A stretch of DNA of 64,000 nucleotides from Dendrolimus kikuchii. Taxonomy: Eukaryota; Arthropoda; Insecta; Lepidoptera; Lasiocampidae. The position numbers were made by a program, and so were the translations under genes. Positions 22,922-34,027 of this stretch are shown here, in pieces (position 1 is the first letter of the stretch; every line of letters begins with the position of its first letter). The stretch covers positions 8,864,501 to 8,928,500 of the forward strand of contig CM034409.1 of the NCBI GenBank assembly GCA_019925095.2, written 5' to 3'. The notes beneath the pieces are model-generated. The model made no database searches, was not told the DNA's origin, and saw only the letters and a program-made list of their open reading frames with translations.

Positions 22922-23215
22922 AACTGATGTGCGCCTGTAGTGTGGCCCTAGGTCCAGGTTATCGGTGGTTAAGGCTTTAGATCCCGGAACCTCCTCACAA
23001 TGCGGGCTGTTTCCAGCAGAGCTGCCTTCTGTATTCTGTACCCGTCCTTTCAGCAGGTGGTCAAGGCTCTTTGCTATTAGTCCATTTATTGACACCACCA
23101 TCGGTACTATGGTTGTGGAGTCCAAGATCCACATGGGAGTAACCTCGTGAGCAAGATCAATATATTTTATTTCCTTTTTTTTCTCGGCATTTATTATTAT
23201 CATTCTGTTAGACAC
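22922..23215 (-). pseudogene. LINE reverse-transcriptase C-terminal fragment (second family)
   Basis: The minus-strand frame reads KKKEIKYIDLAHEVTPMW, STTIVPMVVSINGLIAKSLD then H-L-L. The pattern YxDLAxEVxxMW-x-IVPIVVxxxGLIxKSLxxxL is a C-terminal block I know from LINE-type reverse transcriptases in invertebrates. The continuation to VPGSKALTTDNLDLGPHYRR is degenerate. No upstream polymerase motifs. Confidence 0.6.
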
Positions 23216-23415
23216 AGAAAAAAATAAGGTTTCTTAATGCTTTAAACAAAATAATAGGGTGCCAAACATTGTACTGGGTTACCAACAATATACAGAAAGA
23301 CGAACGTGGAAAACGACTTTGCTTTATACTACGTATATATGGAATATTTTTGATCAATTTTTATATGGTTCCATAACGAAATTACGAACAGTGGACGTTC
23401 TTCATATCTGCGAAA

Positions 23416-23585
23416 TCCTTTTATATTACATACATACATACATAACTTCACGCCAGTTCCCTTGCGGGGTAGGCACGAACAACAGAGCGCCATTTAGGCT
23501 TATTCTTACACACCTCACTTGCTTCTTTGACATTCATAACTCTTGTCATGCACGCTCGTCTGTTCTTAAGGCTCCTCCTTTTATA
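23416..23585 (-). mobile_element. RTE-like LINE 3' end with target duplication
   Basis: Insert 23426-23575: about 40 ORF2 codons ending YPARELA and an ACAT-type tail. Flanked by TCCTTTTATA at 23416-23425 and 23576-23585 (10-bp target duplication). Confidence 0.85.
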
Positions 23586-23894
23586 CTGTAGACTGATATA
23601 CACTGGGCCTGTTTTGTTTAGTTGTGTGAAAATAAACATCGGTGGAATGCATTTGCTCACCCATTTACCGTAGCTCAAGCAAACTTTGCTCCATTCTTCA
23701 AAGTACTACCTTTTATTGTTCTGACCCGCTTCAAGCCCGTATTATGCACTGCAAGATGTAAAATATTGCAACACAAACGCCCCTGGCAGTTTCCCGTTCT
23801 ATAACTCTCGTTGCGTCCGGCTACCGGGGGCGAGCGCTGCTAACTTTTACTATGCCACAAATATTTAAGGGCGGCATACACTTCTTCGTTTATA

Positions 23895-24330
23895 TTACAA
23901 CTATTAGGATATGCCCGCGACTTCGTATACGCTTGACTTGAAATTGCTGCGGGATTCCCGGGACATAAAGTATCTAGGCTAGCTAGCTGTGAATAAGTTA
24001 ATTTTTATGCACCCGAATCAACTACTACCACGAACTATAAACCACTCCTGGGAAAATTCCTGCGGGATTTCAGGGATAAAAATGTCACACATTTTATCAT
24101 ATTAAATTTACTATCGATCAGTAAAAAAAATCACATTGGAATTAGATTCTCTTTAATCTGTCCATTTTAAGTCGTTCCTAGAAAAAAATCCCGCGGGATA
24201 AAAAGTAACACAAAGTTTAACTTTAAGAATTAGCTGTCGATCAGCGAAAATTTTATTGAAATCGACCCAGTAGTTTTTACGTGAATCCCGAACAAACAGA
24301 CAAGATATCTTTAAAAAAATTACATCGTGT
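23895..24330 (-). mobile_element. Decayed CCCGCGGGA-family repeat
   Basis: Reversed copy: GCCCGCGACTTCGTATACG at the 3' side, GGATTCCCGGGAC and TCCCGCGGGAT in the body, GTTCGGGATTCACGT at the 5' side. The CTAG end is degraded. Confidence 0.45.
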
Positions 24331-24419
24331 TCTCCTTCGTTTATATAGTCTATTTCAGTTTTTTTTCATCGCTTTAGAATGTTATAATATTATAGATGTT
24401 AAACAAAGTACTAATAAAA

Positions 24420-24500
24420 CTAAAATCTAGCCTCAGACCACTGTCACGAAATATTCCTAAACGGCTGGCTGCGTTACCTCGTTGAATGGCAACGCTAATA
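24420..24500 (-). pseudogene. WDAT-family C-terminal scrap
   Basis: The minus strand encodes the counterpart of AIQRGNAASRLGIF...DSGLRL, the end of the family described at 37 kb. Confidence 0.5.
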
Positions 24501-25147
24501 ATTATGTTGTCCGAAATATTGACGAGCCTTGTTATCTCGTGAGATATTTACCACGAATAAATGCAATCCTTACCTCCTGCTACCATTTCGAAAATGCTAA
24601 CTTGTATGTTTTGGTAAAACGCGAAATGCACAAAGGGAACGCACCTTCCGCGCCCTCATTTTAATTGAGTTTCAAGTTTTTGAAGCGGTTATGGCGGTGA
24701 GTTGTTGTTACGAGAGGAATTACGAGCTTCGTAATATTCTCTGTGTATTTTAGTTCTTCTCTAATAACTAGTAAGGATTGTATCCACTGGAGTTTAAAAT
24801 ATGAAATCCCTTTATTCGAAATAATTCTCTACCTTTCCCATAAATTAGGAGGAGACATAATATGTGTTCTCTTTCTAGCGGCTAGTTTTGCAACGAAGAT
24901 GTCTACCCATACTGCCTCCGCTAGGTCCTAGTAGAAGTGATAGATCCAAGAAGTGCTGAGTATAAAATTAGTCTCAAAACAAGGGATACCAAATAAAGTA
25001 GAAAAAAGTAGGTAAGTTGACCCTGGGCTTCGAAGCAGACACTCCAAAAGCAACCGGGATTTAACGCTCAAATGAAATTATTAAAATGCCCAAATGTGTA
25101 CAAAACGAGATATTGTGAACATCTTAGATGTCGTAGAGGCATGATTA

Positions 25148-25397
25148 GGGCCGTCTCCAACGGTGTGATACCACGCTCTTACAGACTATTGACGTGAAGC
25201 GGTTCGCCTTGAGCTAATCGTGTTTTGAGAGATGAGTTTCTATCCCTATCCCTTTCCTAAAGGCTGGCAACGCCTTTGCCTCGCTCGTGATGTTGCAAAT
25301 GCGTATAGACAACGGTAACCATTTTTGGGTCCAACCATGGGTCATCTGTTTGTTTGTCAGTTTCCCGATAAAAATACGATATTTGTAAGAAAAAAAA
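25148..25397 (+). repeat. SINE-B copy
   Basis: GGGCCGTCTCCAACGGTGTG head, the GAGCTAATCGTGTTTTG block, AAAGGCTGGCAACGCC and the shared tail ending GATAAAAATACG plus A-run. Confidence 0.7.
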
Positions 25398-25475
25398 ATG
25401 AATATTAATTAATATTATAAAATATTAAACATGCCGTGTCTGTACTTTAAAGCTATTAAAAAAAAACCAACTGGA

Positions 25476-25815
25476 ATAGACTACATAAACGTTGAAGAAC
25501 ACGGTGCATTTTTTTTTAGATTTCTTGTTTGTTTGTCTGCTTGTTCGGGATTCAAGTAAAAACTAATGAGCAGATTTCGATGCGGTTTTCGCTGATCGAC
25601 AGCAAATTTTATATAATAAAATATGTGATACTTTTTATCTCGCGAGGATTTTCTCGAGCGCCATTTTTAGTTTTGCGGATGCATAAAAATTACCTTATTT
25701 CGACACAGTTTTCAATAAATGATACATTCTTTTTCAAATATTGCGGTATTTTGTGTCCCGGGAATCCCGCGGGAATGTCAAGTCAAACGTGGACGAAGTC
25801 GCAAGCATATCCTAG
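25476..25815 (+). mobile_element. Helitron-like element (CCCGCGGGA family)
   Basis: Ends in CTAG at 25812-25815 followed by T, downstream of ACGAAGTCGCAAGC. The body has TGTTCGGGATTCAAG and CCCGGGAATCCCGCGGGAA. The 5' border is uncertain. Confidence 0.5.
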
Positions 25816-25988
25816 TAAATATTAAAGCCGTACCTCTTAATAAGTCCGGTCCTAGCGATGGTGCGTTGGCAACTAAACGCCCTTTGCATAAAGTGTCATA
25901 ATTTTCCAATCACGCCTGGTGTGTATTCATAGGCATTCAAAGCATTATTCACTTAAGCAACTTGCATTGCGCAACTTAGAATACAGGG

Positions 25989-26260
25989 TTAAAGCCAAGT
26001 GCTCACTGTGGCAGAGAAATCAGTCTTGTTTTGCGCCTTCTCTTTATCATTTGGAGTCGGCATAATAATGTCCTTTTCATTTCTAATATTCTGAAAGTAT
26101 GCTTGGAGTTGCCTGATCACAGGGATGAAAACAATACTTTTCGTCCCTGAGAAACGATTTTCCCTGCTGTCAAAAAATTTAAAAACATTGCGAACCATAG
26201 ATAATACACGCGATTCATGTCCCAACTTATTTACAGCCACTGTTAAAATCGCGGCGTAAA
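25989..26260 (-). pseudogene. Possible transposase N-terminal fragment
   Basis: The minus-strand frame contains ESRVLSMVRNVFKFFDSREN, a pattern I associate with the N-terminus of IS630-like transposases. Nothing recognisable follows, so the assignment is weak. Confidence 0.25.
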
Positions 26261-26329
26261 TTGTAAAAAAAAATATCAACAATTTTGTAATGTCATTTTA
26301 TACTTATAAATTACTTTTCATAAAATTAT

Positions 26330-26606
26330 TACTTAAAAATTTACTGACTGGTAGAATGCCACAGAAAACCAAATGTGCTTGACGTTTTATATGTGACGTT
26401 CATCGAAGTTAGATATGGATTTAACGCCTGATTTCATTAGAGAAGTAGTTTGCTTAACTAATCAATTTTTATTTACTTTCCTCATATGCGAAATGAAAAG
26501 CAGAGTGTTAACCTTTGGTGAAAGGCCTATTTAGGCAGTCGAAGAATTAACACCCTCGCTATGCTCGTGAGTCAATCCACCTTTTGCCTAAATAGGTCAC
26601 TTCACC
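26330..26606. repeat. Fold-back end plus repeat shared with 56.7 kb
   Basis: 26517-26538 and 26585-26606 form imperfect 21-bp inverted arms (GGTGAAAGGCCTATTTAGGCA) around a 46-base loop. 26340-26525 recurs in reverse at about 56650-56830 (GATTTCATTAGAGAAGTAG in one, CTACTTCTCTAATGAAATC in the other). Confidence 0.6.
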
Positions 26607-27102
26607 TCTCGTGTAGCAATCTACTATTAATTCTACTCTGTATTCTCTAATACTCCTGTATTCTGGTATATACCTCCTCTGTCACACAACATATCGTTGT
26701 GTCATCTTTCATATAATCAACATATTTTTTGATTTGAAACTTCTTTATCGATGTAGTGGCGAAAAATGAAATCTTCTTTACATAGTATAAAACAAAGTTG
26801 CTTTGTCTGTATATGCACTAACTCCTTTTAAGTCACGCAACAGATTTTTAAGCGGTTTTCACCATCAATTTGATAATTTTTCACCGAAGGTTTATATATA
26901 TATAAAACGACTTCAAATGCTGAAGTATATCGTTTATTTTATCTGTTATCTTGTATGTTTAGAAATTGTCAATGTCAGATGTAAATGTCACTGTCAGTTG
27001 AGTTTTTGTATGAAGAGGTTGGTTATGTTACGATGTTTGTGTAATTACGGTGCATTAAAATTAAATAAACGGTTTGAAATATCGATCAGTTATTGCTTTC
27101 TT

Positions 27103-27103
<1 letters not shown>

Positions 27104-27143
<40 letters not shown>

Positions 27144-27150
27144 TATATTT
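27104..27150 (+). repeat. (CA)15 then AT microsatellite
   Basis: Uninterrupted CA dinucleotides 27104-27133 followed by ATATATAT. Confidence 0.9.
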
Positions 27151-27526
27151 AAATAAAATAGACAGTCCCGGAGAAAACTCTAGTACGGTAAAAAATATAA
27201 AGCATCATGTTTTCTTGCAACGTTTTACCGTGACGACTATGCAGCGGGTGCACTCATGCGAGTTCATCAAGATTGATAAAATGTATAGTTTATTATCACT
27301 GCTACAGGAGGGCGGCTATGAAGTATATATTATATTTTTTTGCATAATTAACACAACCGAGAACGTGCGTGGTGTGAATTATGAAGGATTCCATAGAGAG
27401 CAGAAACAGACCTAATACTATTTTCGTCATTAGGTTATTAAATCTTATAAAAATATCGTCTTAGATATGTAAGGTACTTAGAAGGCTCACTACATTACCT
27501 CGTTAGACCGCGAACTCATGCGTTGA

Positions 27527-27781
27527 TTTTTATTTATTTTTTATTGTAGGAGTTCAGTAGACAGGCAGGCGGCCCACTTGATGGAAAGCGGTTACCATCG
27601 CTTATGGACATTAGCAACACCAATGTGCTACAAATGCGCTGCTGCTCTCTTAACGGAGACTGGAACCTGGTCACTAATGCCGGAACACAACTCAAGGTTG
27701 TTATGGCGATATACTATAGACCAGGGGTGGTAACCATCCAGTCGGGCAAATGCCCTACCACCTGGCTGTGGGTTGTTTGTG
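27527..27781 (-). repeat. SINE-A copy
   Basis: Reversed tail TTTTTATTGTAGGAGTTCAG, core CTGGAACCTGGTCACTAATG, ends at TGGCTGTGGGTTGTTTGTG; the head is lost. Confidence 0.7.
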
Positions 27782-27901
27782 TACTGGAAAGACACCAGCC
27801 GATCGCCTGAAGAGTTGTAGGCTTTTTCACAGGTCGTAATAGAGGCTTATAGTTATAGAGATTGCAAACATCTCCAAGTTTTAAACTGTATAAAATATAT
27901 A

Positions 27902-28440
27902 TCCATATATATAAAACAAAGTCGTGTTAGTTACACCATTTATTACTCAAGAACGGGTGGACCAATTTATATGATTTTTGTGTTTTGGAATTGTCGTCTT
28001 CCGAAATAGGCTAATAAGTATTAAAATATGATATTCGTAAATAAAAAATCATTAAAAAAACGTCAGTCACAACATCAGTCTAGCCATTCATTTGTTATGA
28101 TCTCTCCGGGCCGATTTCGGCCATGGTGACTGCATTTAAACCCATTTTTATTTCTCGATTTAGGTGAATTATTTTTGTGTGTGTTCAAGTGGGTCCCGGT
28201 ATGGTTTAGATTGAAATTTGAACCAGGTAGATGGCACTGCAATCGGGTTCCAGGATTTAAGTGAAATTATTTTTGTGCGTGTTCAAGTGGATCCCGAGAT
28301 GATTTAGATTCACGATTGGACCCGGTAGGTGGCGCCGTTGAACACCATTTTAACGGTGGGATAGATTTTTAAGAAATTTTTGTGTTTTTCAAGTAGATTC
28401 GAGAATGGTTTAAATTAACAATTGGTCCCAAAGAACAATA
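27902..28440 (+). mobile_element. Helitron-like 5' end and tandem 98-bp units
   Basis: Starts TCCATATATATAAAACAAAG after an A, typical of a Helitron 5' end. Bases 28164-28440 hold three imperfect units of ~98 bp beginning GTGAATTATTTTTGTG (28164, 28261, ~28362), each with a GTTCAAGTGG block. No clear 3' end. Confidence 0.45.
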
Positions 28441-28979
28441 AGAAATAATCGGAAGTCAAACACAGATATTATACATCCCCAAACTAAGCAGGTTACGCTT
28501 ATATTTATTATAGGTAATAATTATTCAATAGATAACTCTCCTACTATATTAATGTAATCAGTGTAGATAACCCTGGGGCTGATCCGAGATAAGAAACAAA
28601 AGTATGGTATAATCGCTAATAGCGATTTAAAAAAAAAAAACTGTCAGTCATATGACTACACATCAGAAGTGAAAACGTGCCTAAATACGTTTTTATTTTA
28701 ATTAAAAATATATAAACTGTTAAGTCAAGCAAGAATTAAACTTAAAATCACGTGGTTTCGAAGATAAGAAATCCTGGGAAGAGGTATCGAATTAGTCACA
28801 TACGCAACTTGTTATATAGTCGTAGCTAGTTCGTAGTAAAAGTAACACGGCCAATTTTCATGCTATTTTAGCCGTGTGATGCTTAGAAATAAATTCAGGA
28901 CTCCCACAATATAAAGTCGAACAGTACCAAAATATAACTTAAGGTATCGGAATGAAATCGTATCGGAATCCGCTAAATT

Positions 28980-29215
28980 TTATACACTCTAAAACCGCTC
29001 CCTGGAAGATTCCCAAGGTATTTCCGGAATATAAAGTACCGAATAATTTGAAAAAGAACTTATATTATCGTTCTGGTAAAATCATATCGGAATCAGCTAA
29101 ATCGTTTAAATGAAAATTGTGTCGGAATAAGCTAATTTTTATGCGCCCTAACAACTTTAAACCGCTCCCGGGAAGATTCCCGCGGGATTTCCGGGATAAA
29201 AAGTATCACAGATTG
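28980..29215 (+). mobile_element. Decayed CCCGCGGGA-family repeat
   Basis: Two related blocks (AAACCGCTCCCTGGAAG at ~28993 and AAACCGCTCCCGGGAAG at ~29158) each followed by a GATTTCCGGGAT-like stretch; the second reads CCCGCGGGATTTCCGGGAT. Confidence 0.4.
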
Positions 29216-29249
29216 TATTTCAGAAAATTCGCTAACGATGATTGTAATA

Positions 29250-30970
29250 CTTTGTATCTCAGCGTGACGGTCATGCGAGTTAGGTGCTTTTTTTCTATAC
29301 CAAAAGTGACCAAACTAAAAACCTTAAATGGAGAGTAAACGTCAAGGCTTTCATTTCTGTTTTTGTGTATGTGCGCTGTGTTTATGTGTATTTGTATGTG
29401 CACGTGTGTATGTGTGTGCGTGTTTTTGTCTCTACACAAAATATTTTTCTAGTCTTTAGGATTATGTAAAGAAAACGAAGCCTAATTAAGCGTAATTTTC
29501 ACTACAATCATCTCTAATACTGTTAATTTATTTTTCTTTTTTATGTCGGGTGTAATCTCGCTAATGATCTTGTGAAACTACAAAGAAGGTTCAAACTTTT
29601 CTTAATTATAATAAATCGACTAATTAAGATACTGTAATTTCTTAGGATTCTGTGAGTTACATTTTTTAAGCCAACATCTTTAACATGTTTGAATGATGGT
29701 ATAATTTCTTCTGTGATCCTTTGAACTCTGCATAGTGATGGAAGTCAGAGATAGATAACGGATGACAATGGAATATTTCTATAGATAAATATATCTATCT
29801 AAGTATGTAAATCTCTTAGTCACGTTTTTAACCAACTTCAAAAAGAATTTGAATTTGAACAGTCTCCAATATTTATGGTAGTTGGACCATGTGAAAACCA
29901 AACTATACACGTCATACATTATCGCATAGTTAGTCGCGGTAGTTGTTAATTGTTTGGCGCGCGACACTTGAAATCGTAAAAAATCATAGCGGGAAAATGT
30001 TTCCGGCGCAGTTCCATTTTTCAATGAGACACGATAATTTAAATTACCTCGCAAGCAATGTGGAGGGAAAATTTTTAATTGGAACGTACCTATTTTTAGT
30101 TATAAATAATCATATTTTCAAATTAGATTATAACTGGCCAGTCTCTCATACAGAAAAACTTTTTTCGCAATACTTTTTGAGTCGCCTGGTATATATATAT
30201 TGCACATAGATTAACATAAAGAAGGAACAAGTAGTCAATTCATCTTGATGTACATCCCACCTTTAAATTACCTTTTTGGCAGTAACTTATTTAGTGGTTA
30301 GATAGGATCGTAGAAGGTTTGTATGTAGTGGTTTTTGAAAGCCACGATTTATCACTGCGAGTTAGTGTGAATGGCACAGGTAAAAGAAACAATTTCAATG
30401 TGATCATTACAATGGGGGTAGAGCTAAATTATTGTTAGGTGAAATAGCGCTGAATCTTATTGTTGAAATACATGAGAAAACTTTTATCAAGTCGACGGAA
30501 GAAAATCATGTGTCATTATGTTCAGTATGTATTGAGCAATTTATGGCGTTGTATATACTATTTCGGCTAAACACAATGCTACGTTAAACATTATTACAAT
30601 TTAGTTCATTGAATTACTGACAGTTTTCCTAAAATGGTGAGACCCTAAACCTAATAGTACGACATTTATAGACTAATATTACAATGTTAAGAAATATCTC
30701 TTTTCTTTTAATTTTTCTTTATCAGATTTTTTTTTAATATCTCCATATCCTGACGCACACTCTTGTTAGGTTCTTTTACTTGTTTTTTGACTTTCGTTTT
30801 TGCTCCTTTATTCTTTTCTTTTGTTCTTTTTAATGCCAAAAACTTGTTCTAATACATTATCTTTTATACAACATTTTATGCCTAAACAATTCTACTGACT
30901 ATACGAGTACTTTATGTAATGCTACTACTTAATCTATTACATATTTTTGTACTAACACTTGCTTTTATAG
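29250..30970. other. No recognisable gene
   Basis: AT-rich. A GT-rich stretch at ~29360-29430 (TGTGTATGTG) is simple sequence; frames on both strands there are artefacts. Confidence 0.4.
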
Positions 30971-30975
30971 TCCTG

Positions 30976-31345
30976 CTAGCTGAACCGGCAAACTTCGTAT
31001 CGCCATATTTTCTGAATTCCTAAAGACTTTGTTTCATAACACAAAAACAAAATCACCAAAATCGGTCCAGGTGATTAGGAGGATTCTAGAACCCGATCTC
31101 AGCGCCACCTATCGGTTCTAACTGTGAATCTAAACCATCCGGGGACCCACTCAAACAGACAAAAACAAAATCGGTCCAGGTGATTAGGAGGATTCTAGAA
31201 CCCGATCTCACCGCAACCTACCGGTTCTAACTGTAAACCATCCCGGAACCCACTCAAGCACACACACAAAATTTCATCAGAATCGGATGTATAGTTTACG
31301 ATTCTATAAAGGACATACAGACAGACATTCATTTTTATATATCAA
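30976..31345 (-). mobile_element. Helitron-like element with internal tandem duplication
   Basis: Minus-strand 5' end TCTTGATATATAAAAATG after A (31345), 3' CTAG at 30979-30976 downstream of GTTTGCCGGTTCAG. A 109-bp unit is duplicated in tandem (TCGGTCCAGGTGATTAGGAG at 31062 and 31171). Confidence 0.55.
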
Positions 31346-31421
31346 GATTTACAATACTAAGAAAAAAAGTTCAATTAATAAGCTTCATATCCAAGAGTGC
31401 ACCTGTATAAGACGCGCACAG

Positions 31422-31684
31422 AAGGTTTGCCGGTGACTACTTACTATAATTGTATTGTATTATTTACTATTATTGTATATACTTATGTAAAGTAAAAAAG
31501 GTTACATAAATAGTTGTCGCAGGATATTACTATTTTAATTTATTATTGATATACAATAATAAATTAAAATAATAATTTATTGCAATAATATAATTAATAT
31601 TGCAACAACTATTTATGTAACCTTTTTTGTCAACCCTACTGACCATCGACGCGTGACATCATGAGGTTATCGGCAAACCTGCGC
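31422..31684. mobile_element. MITE-like palindromic element
   Basis: Ends AAGGTTTGCCGGTGAC (31422) and TTATCGGCAAACCT (31668) are inverted. Inside, AAAAAAGGTTACATAAATAG (from ~31494) is inverted at ~31603-31628, and a perfect 17-bp hairpin (31532-31548 / 31554-31570, 5-base loop) sits in the centre. A shorter relative lies at 39603-39760. Confidence 0.6.
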
Positions 31685-32016
31685 ACTGGTAGTACCACCA
31701 TTTATTGTTGTCGCTTCATTGATCAGACGCATTAGCTGATGATCTCGTAAGCCCCTCACATATCTAACAATATTGTGTAGTAAGTGCCAATAAAATGTAA
31801 GTCCCTTCGTCCTATTTAAGGAGCTCGTAAATTAAAGGTGTCCAGTATATTGGGTCAATGTCCGTCCATCACCTACTGCTATCAATAGACAAGTAATTCG
31901 TACTCGTTCCCAGCCTGTGTTTAATGGTGCAAGTTGAAAGATAAGGGCGGGAATTGAAGTCATAGTTTATAAATTAGTAAGCTTTAGCATAGTTACAGAG
32001 GGACTTCGCTTTTTCA

Positions 32017-32276
32017 TCTATACATATAAATAAAATTGTAGTATCTATGTGTAATGTTAAAATAAAAGCTTTTTACTGAAAGTATATACGGTACTTATAT
32101 AAAAAAAAAATTGTTTTGCCTGTCTGGATGTTCCGGCTTATCTCTGAAATGACTGGATAGATTTTGAAGGGACTTTCACTGGCACATAGCTGATACTATA
32201 AGGAATAACTAACGCTTCTTATTTTGAGGGTTCCGCGAAAGAAATTCCACGCGGACAAAGTCGCGGGCACAGCTAG
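32017..32276 (+). mobile_element. Helitron-like element, both ends intact
   Basis: A then TCTATACATATAAATAAAAT at 32017; ACGCGGACAAAGTCGCGGGC hairpin region and CTAG at 32273-32276 followed by T. 260 bp, non-coding. Confidence 0.75.
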
Positions 32277-32879
32277 TACTGTTAATAAATTGGTAGATTA
32301 CGTTGTAAATTACCAAGCAAATTACACTTGTGTAATATAAATGCGAATGGAATTTGTTTTTGATGCTGTCACATCTGAACTACGCAACAGATCGTCATTA
32401 AATTTTGCATACCTACACGTTGTACATAGACAAGGCATAGGTTACCTTTCATTTAGAAAAAAGTACTGTTTCTGAGGGATAGACGAATATAGCCAAAAAA
32501 GATGGCGCTACAATCGTATTTTATTGGCGCCACCCTTGCAATTCACCAACAAATAAATCGTCATGGCAACGACATTGACAATGTAATTTTAATATGTTGC
32601 TCTCTTGGTTAGTGCCACCTTCGCTAAATGGCATAACGCAGAGAGCACCGTACGACGTACATAAATTTTAGTACAAATAAGCAATGCCCAATAATAAAAT
32701 ATGCACTGTGTTTACTTATTATTTTTAAGTTGTCTACTTTGTATGTAAAATTTTGAATTTTATCGTCAAAGAAAGAGTTAAAAGATTCTTCGAAGACAGG
32801 TGCCCTGACGAGGCTCAAGTTTAAGACGTGCAAAAGTTTTGTTATAAATGTTTAAAGAAAAGTAACTGTATATCTCTAA

Positions 32880-33045
32880 CAGGTCTTGACTTGGTCCATC
32901 GCAGACACCGTTCGACCGTCAGTCAGTGGAAATGCCCCATTACGTCTCTGGCACACGCACAGCAGCGACGATTCTACCTCAAGTGCCACACATTGCCAAA
33001 GAAATTGCCACTCACACGCCACTTGTAACGTGCCAGTTGCTACTG
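32880..33045 (+). other. GC-richer block upstream of the LRR gene, possible 5' UTR exon
   Basis: Bases ~32883-33040 are markedly more GC-rich than their flanks and follow a CTAACAG acceptor-like site. Two frames stay open for ~66 codons but I see no domain and no ATG context linking it to exon 1. Its position 1 kb before exon 1 makes it a candidate for the missing 5' UTR exon or promoter. Confidence 0.25.
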
Positions 33046-33269
33046 GTGAATGTATTGCCAGAAACAGTTTGTTATGGCGAATAATTTTATATGAAACCTA
33101 GTATAGAAATTTCGTAATAATGTTTATATTGAATTGTTTGCAAGATCAACTTATGCACATAATTATGCGGTTATAGATATAGCTTTTTAGAATGTCATAG
33201 CCATTTTGCTAAAAACAGAAAACTTCTATAAGTGTATGTTACAGTAATTTTTCTGATAAACTCACTCTT

Positions 33270-33830
33270 TTTTTCACTTTCCTTCCCTACTTCTCTATTC
33301 TGACTTACGTTCTCTGATATAAGTAATCTGTCACACCACAAATCATCAATGCTCCAATGTAACATTTTTTTCATCCCTTCTTATTACACTTCCAAGCCAC
33401 TTTAGTCTCCTTGCTTTCAATTTTTCAGTTACGAATGTAAATTTCACACATGCCCTTAGGTACTAATTTCTCAGCTTATCCATTCGTGTAACACCAGACA
33501 TCCTCTGAAAATTCTTATCTCATCTGAGCGGAGACGTTTCTGGTCTAGTATTTCGGTTCCCAACATTCGAGCCCGTATAACATGACTGGGCGTATTACAG
33601 ATATATGTGTCCTTTCTGTCATACGTCCTCTGTCACACTACAAATCATCATGGCATCCGTCACACAATCTATCCATCTCTTTTTTGGTCTATCTTTACTT
33701 TTCTACTCGTCAATGTTCCACTGTAACATTTTTGTCATGGGACTCTCATCCCCTGTCATTAAATGCCCATACCACCCTGGTCTTCTTCATCTCAATTCTT
33801 CTCATAAACTATTGGAACTAATGGATATTG
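33270..33830 (-). pseudogene. Degenerate LINE reverse-transcriptase C-terminal pieces
   Basis: Minus-strand text resembles the end of LINE ORF2: RLRSDEIRIFRGCLV, a KLKxxRLKWLG-like stretch, and in the second piece (33600-33830) a KKRWxDC-like stretch. Both contain many stops and shifts. The TGTAACATTTTT(T/G)TCATC block at 33357 and 33723 shows the two pieces are related copies. Confidence 0.45.
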
Positions 33831-34027
33831 GATTGGATAACTAATGGTATGGATGTTTGAAATTTGACAGGATTGTGTAACCTATATAGCTCTATACAAG
33901 GACGTTGTACAAACTCGAAAAAACTAAAATGTAGGAGTTACTATCACAGACGTAATTAAAAGTTGAAAAATTACTATTATAATTTACGACGATACATCGT
34001 CTTCATTACCGTCTTTTTTTGTTTCAG

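Noticed and set aside
29206..29439. Frames through the GT-rich stretch
   Set aside because: Low-complexity His-Thr/Val-Cys text from simple sequence.
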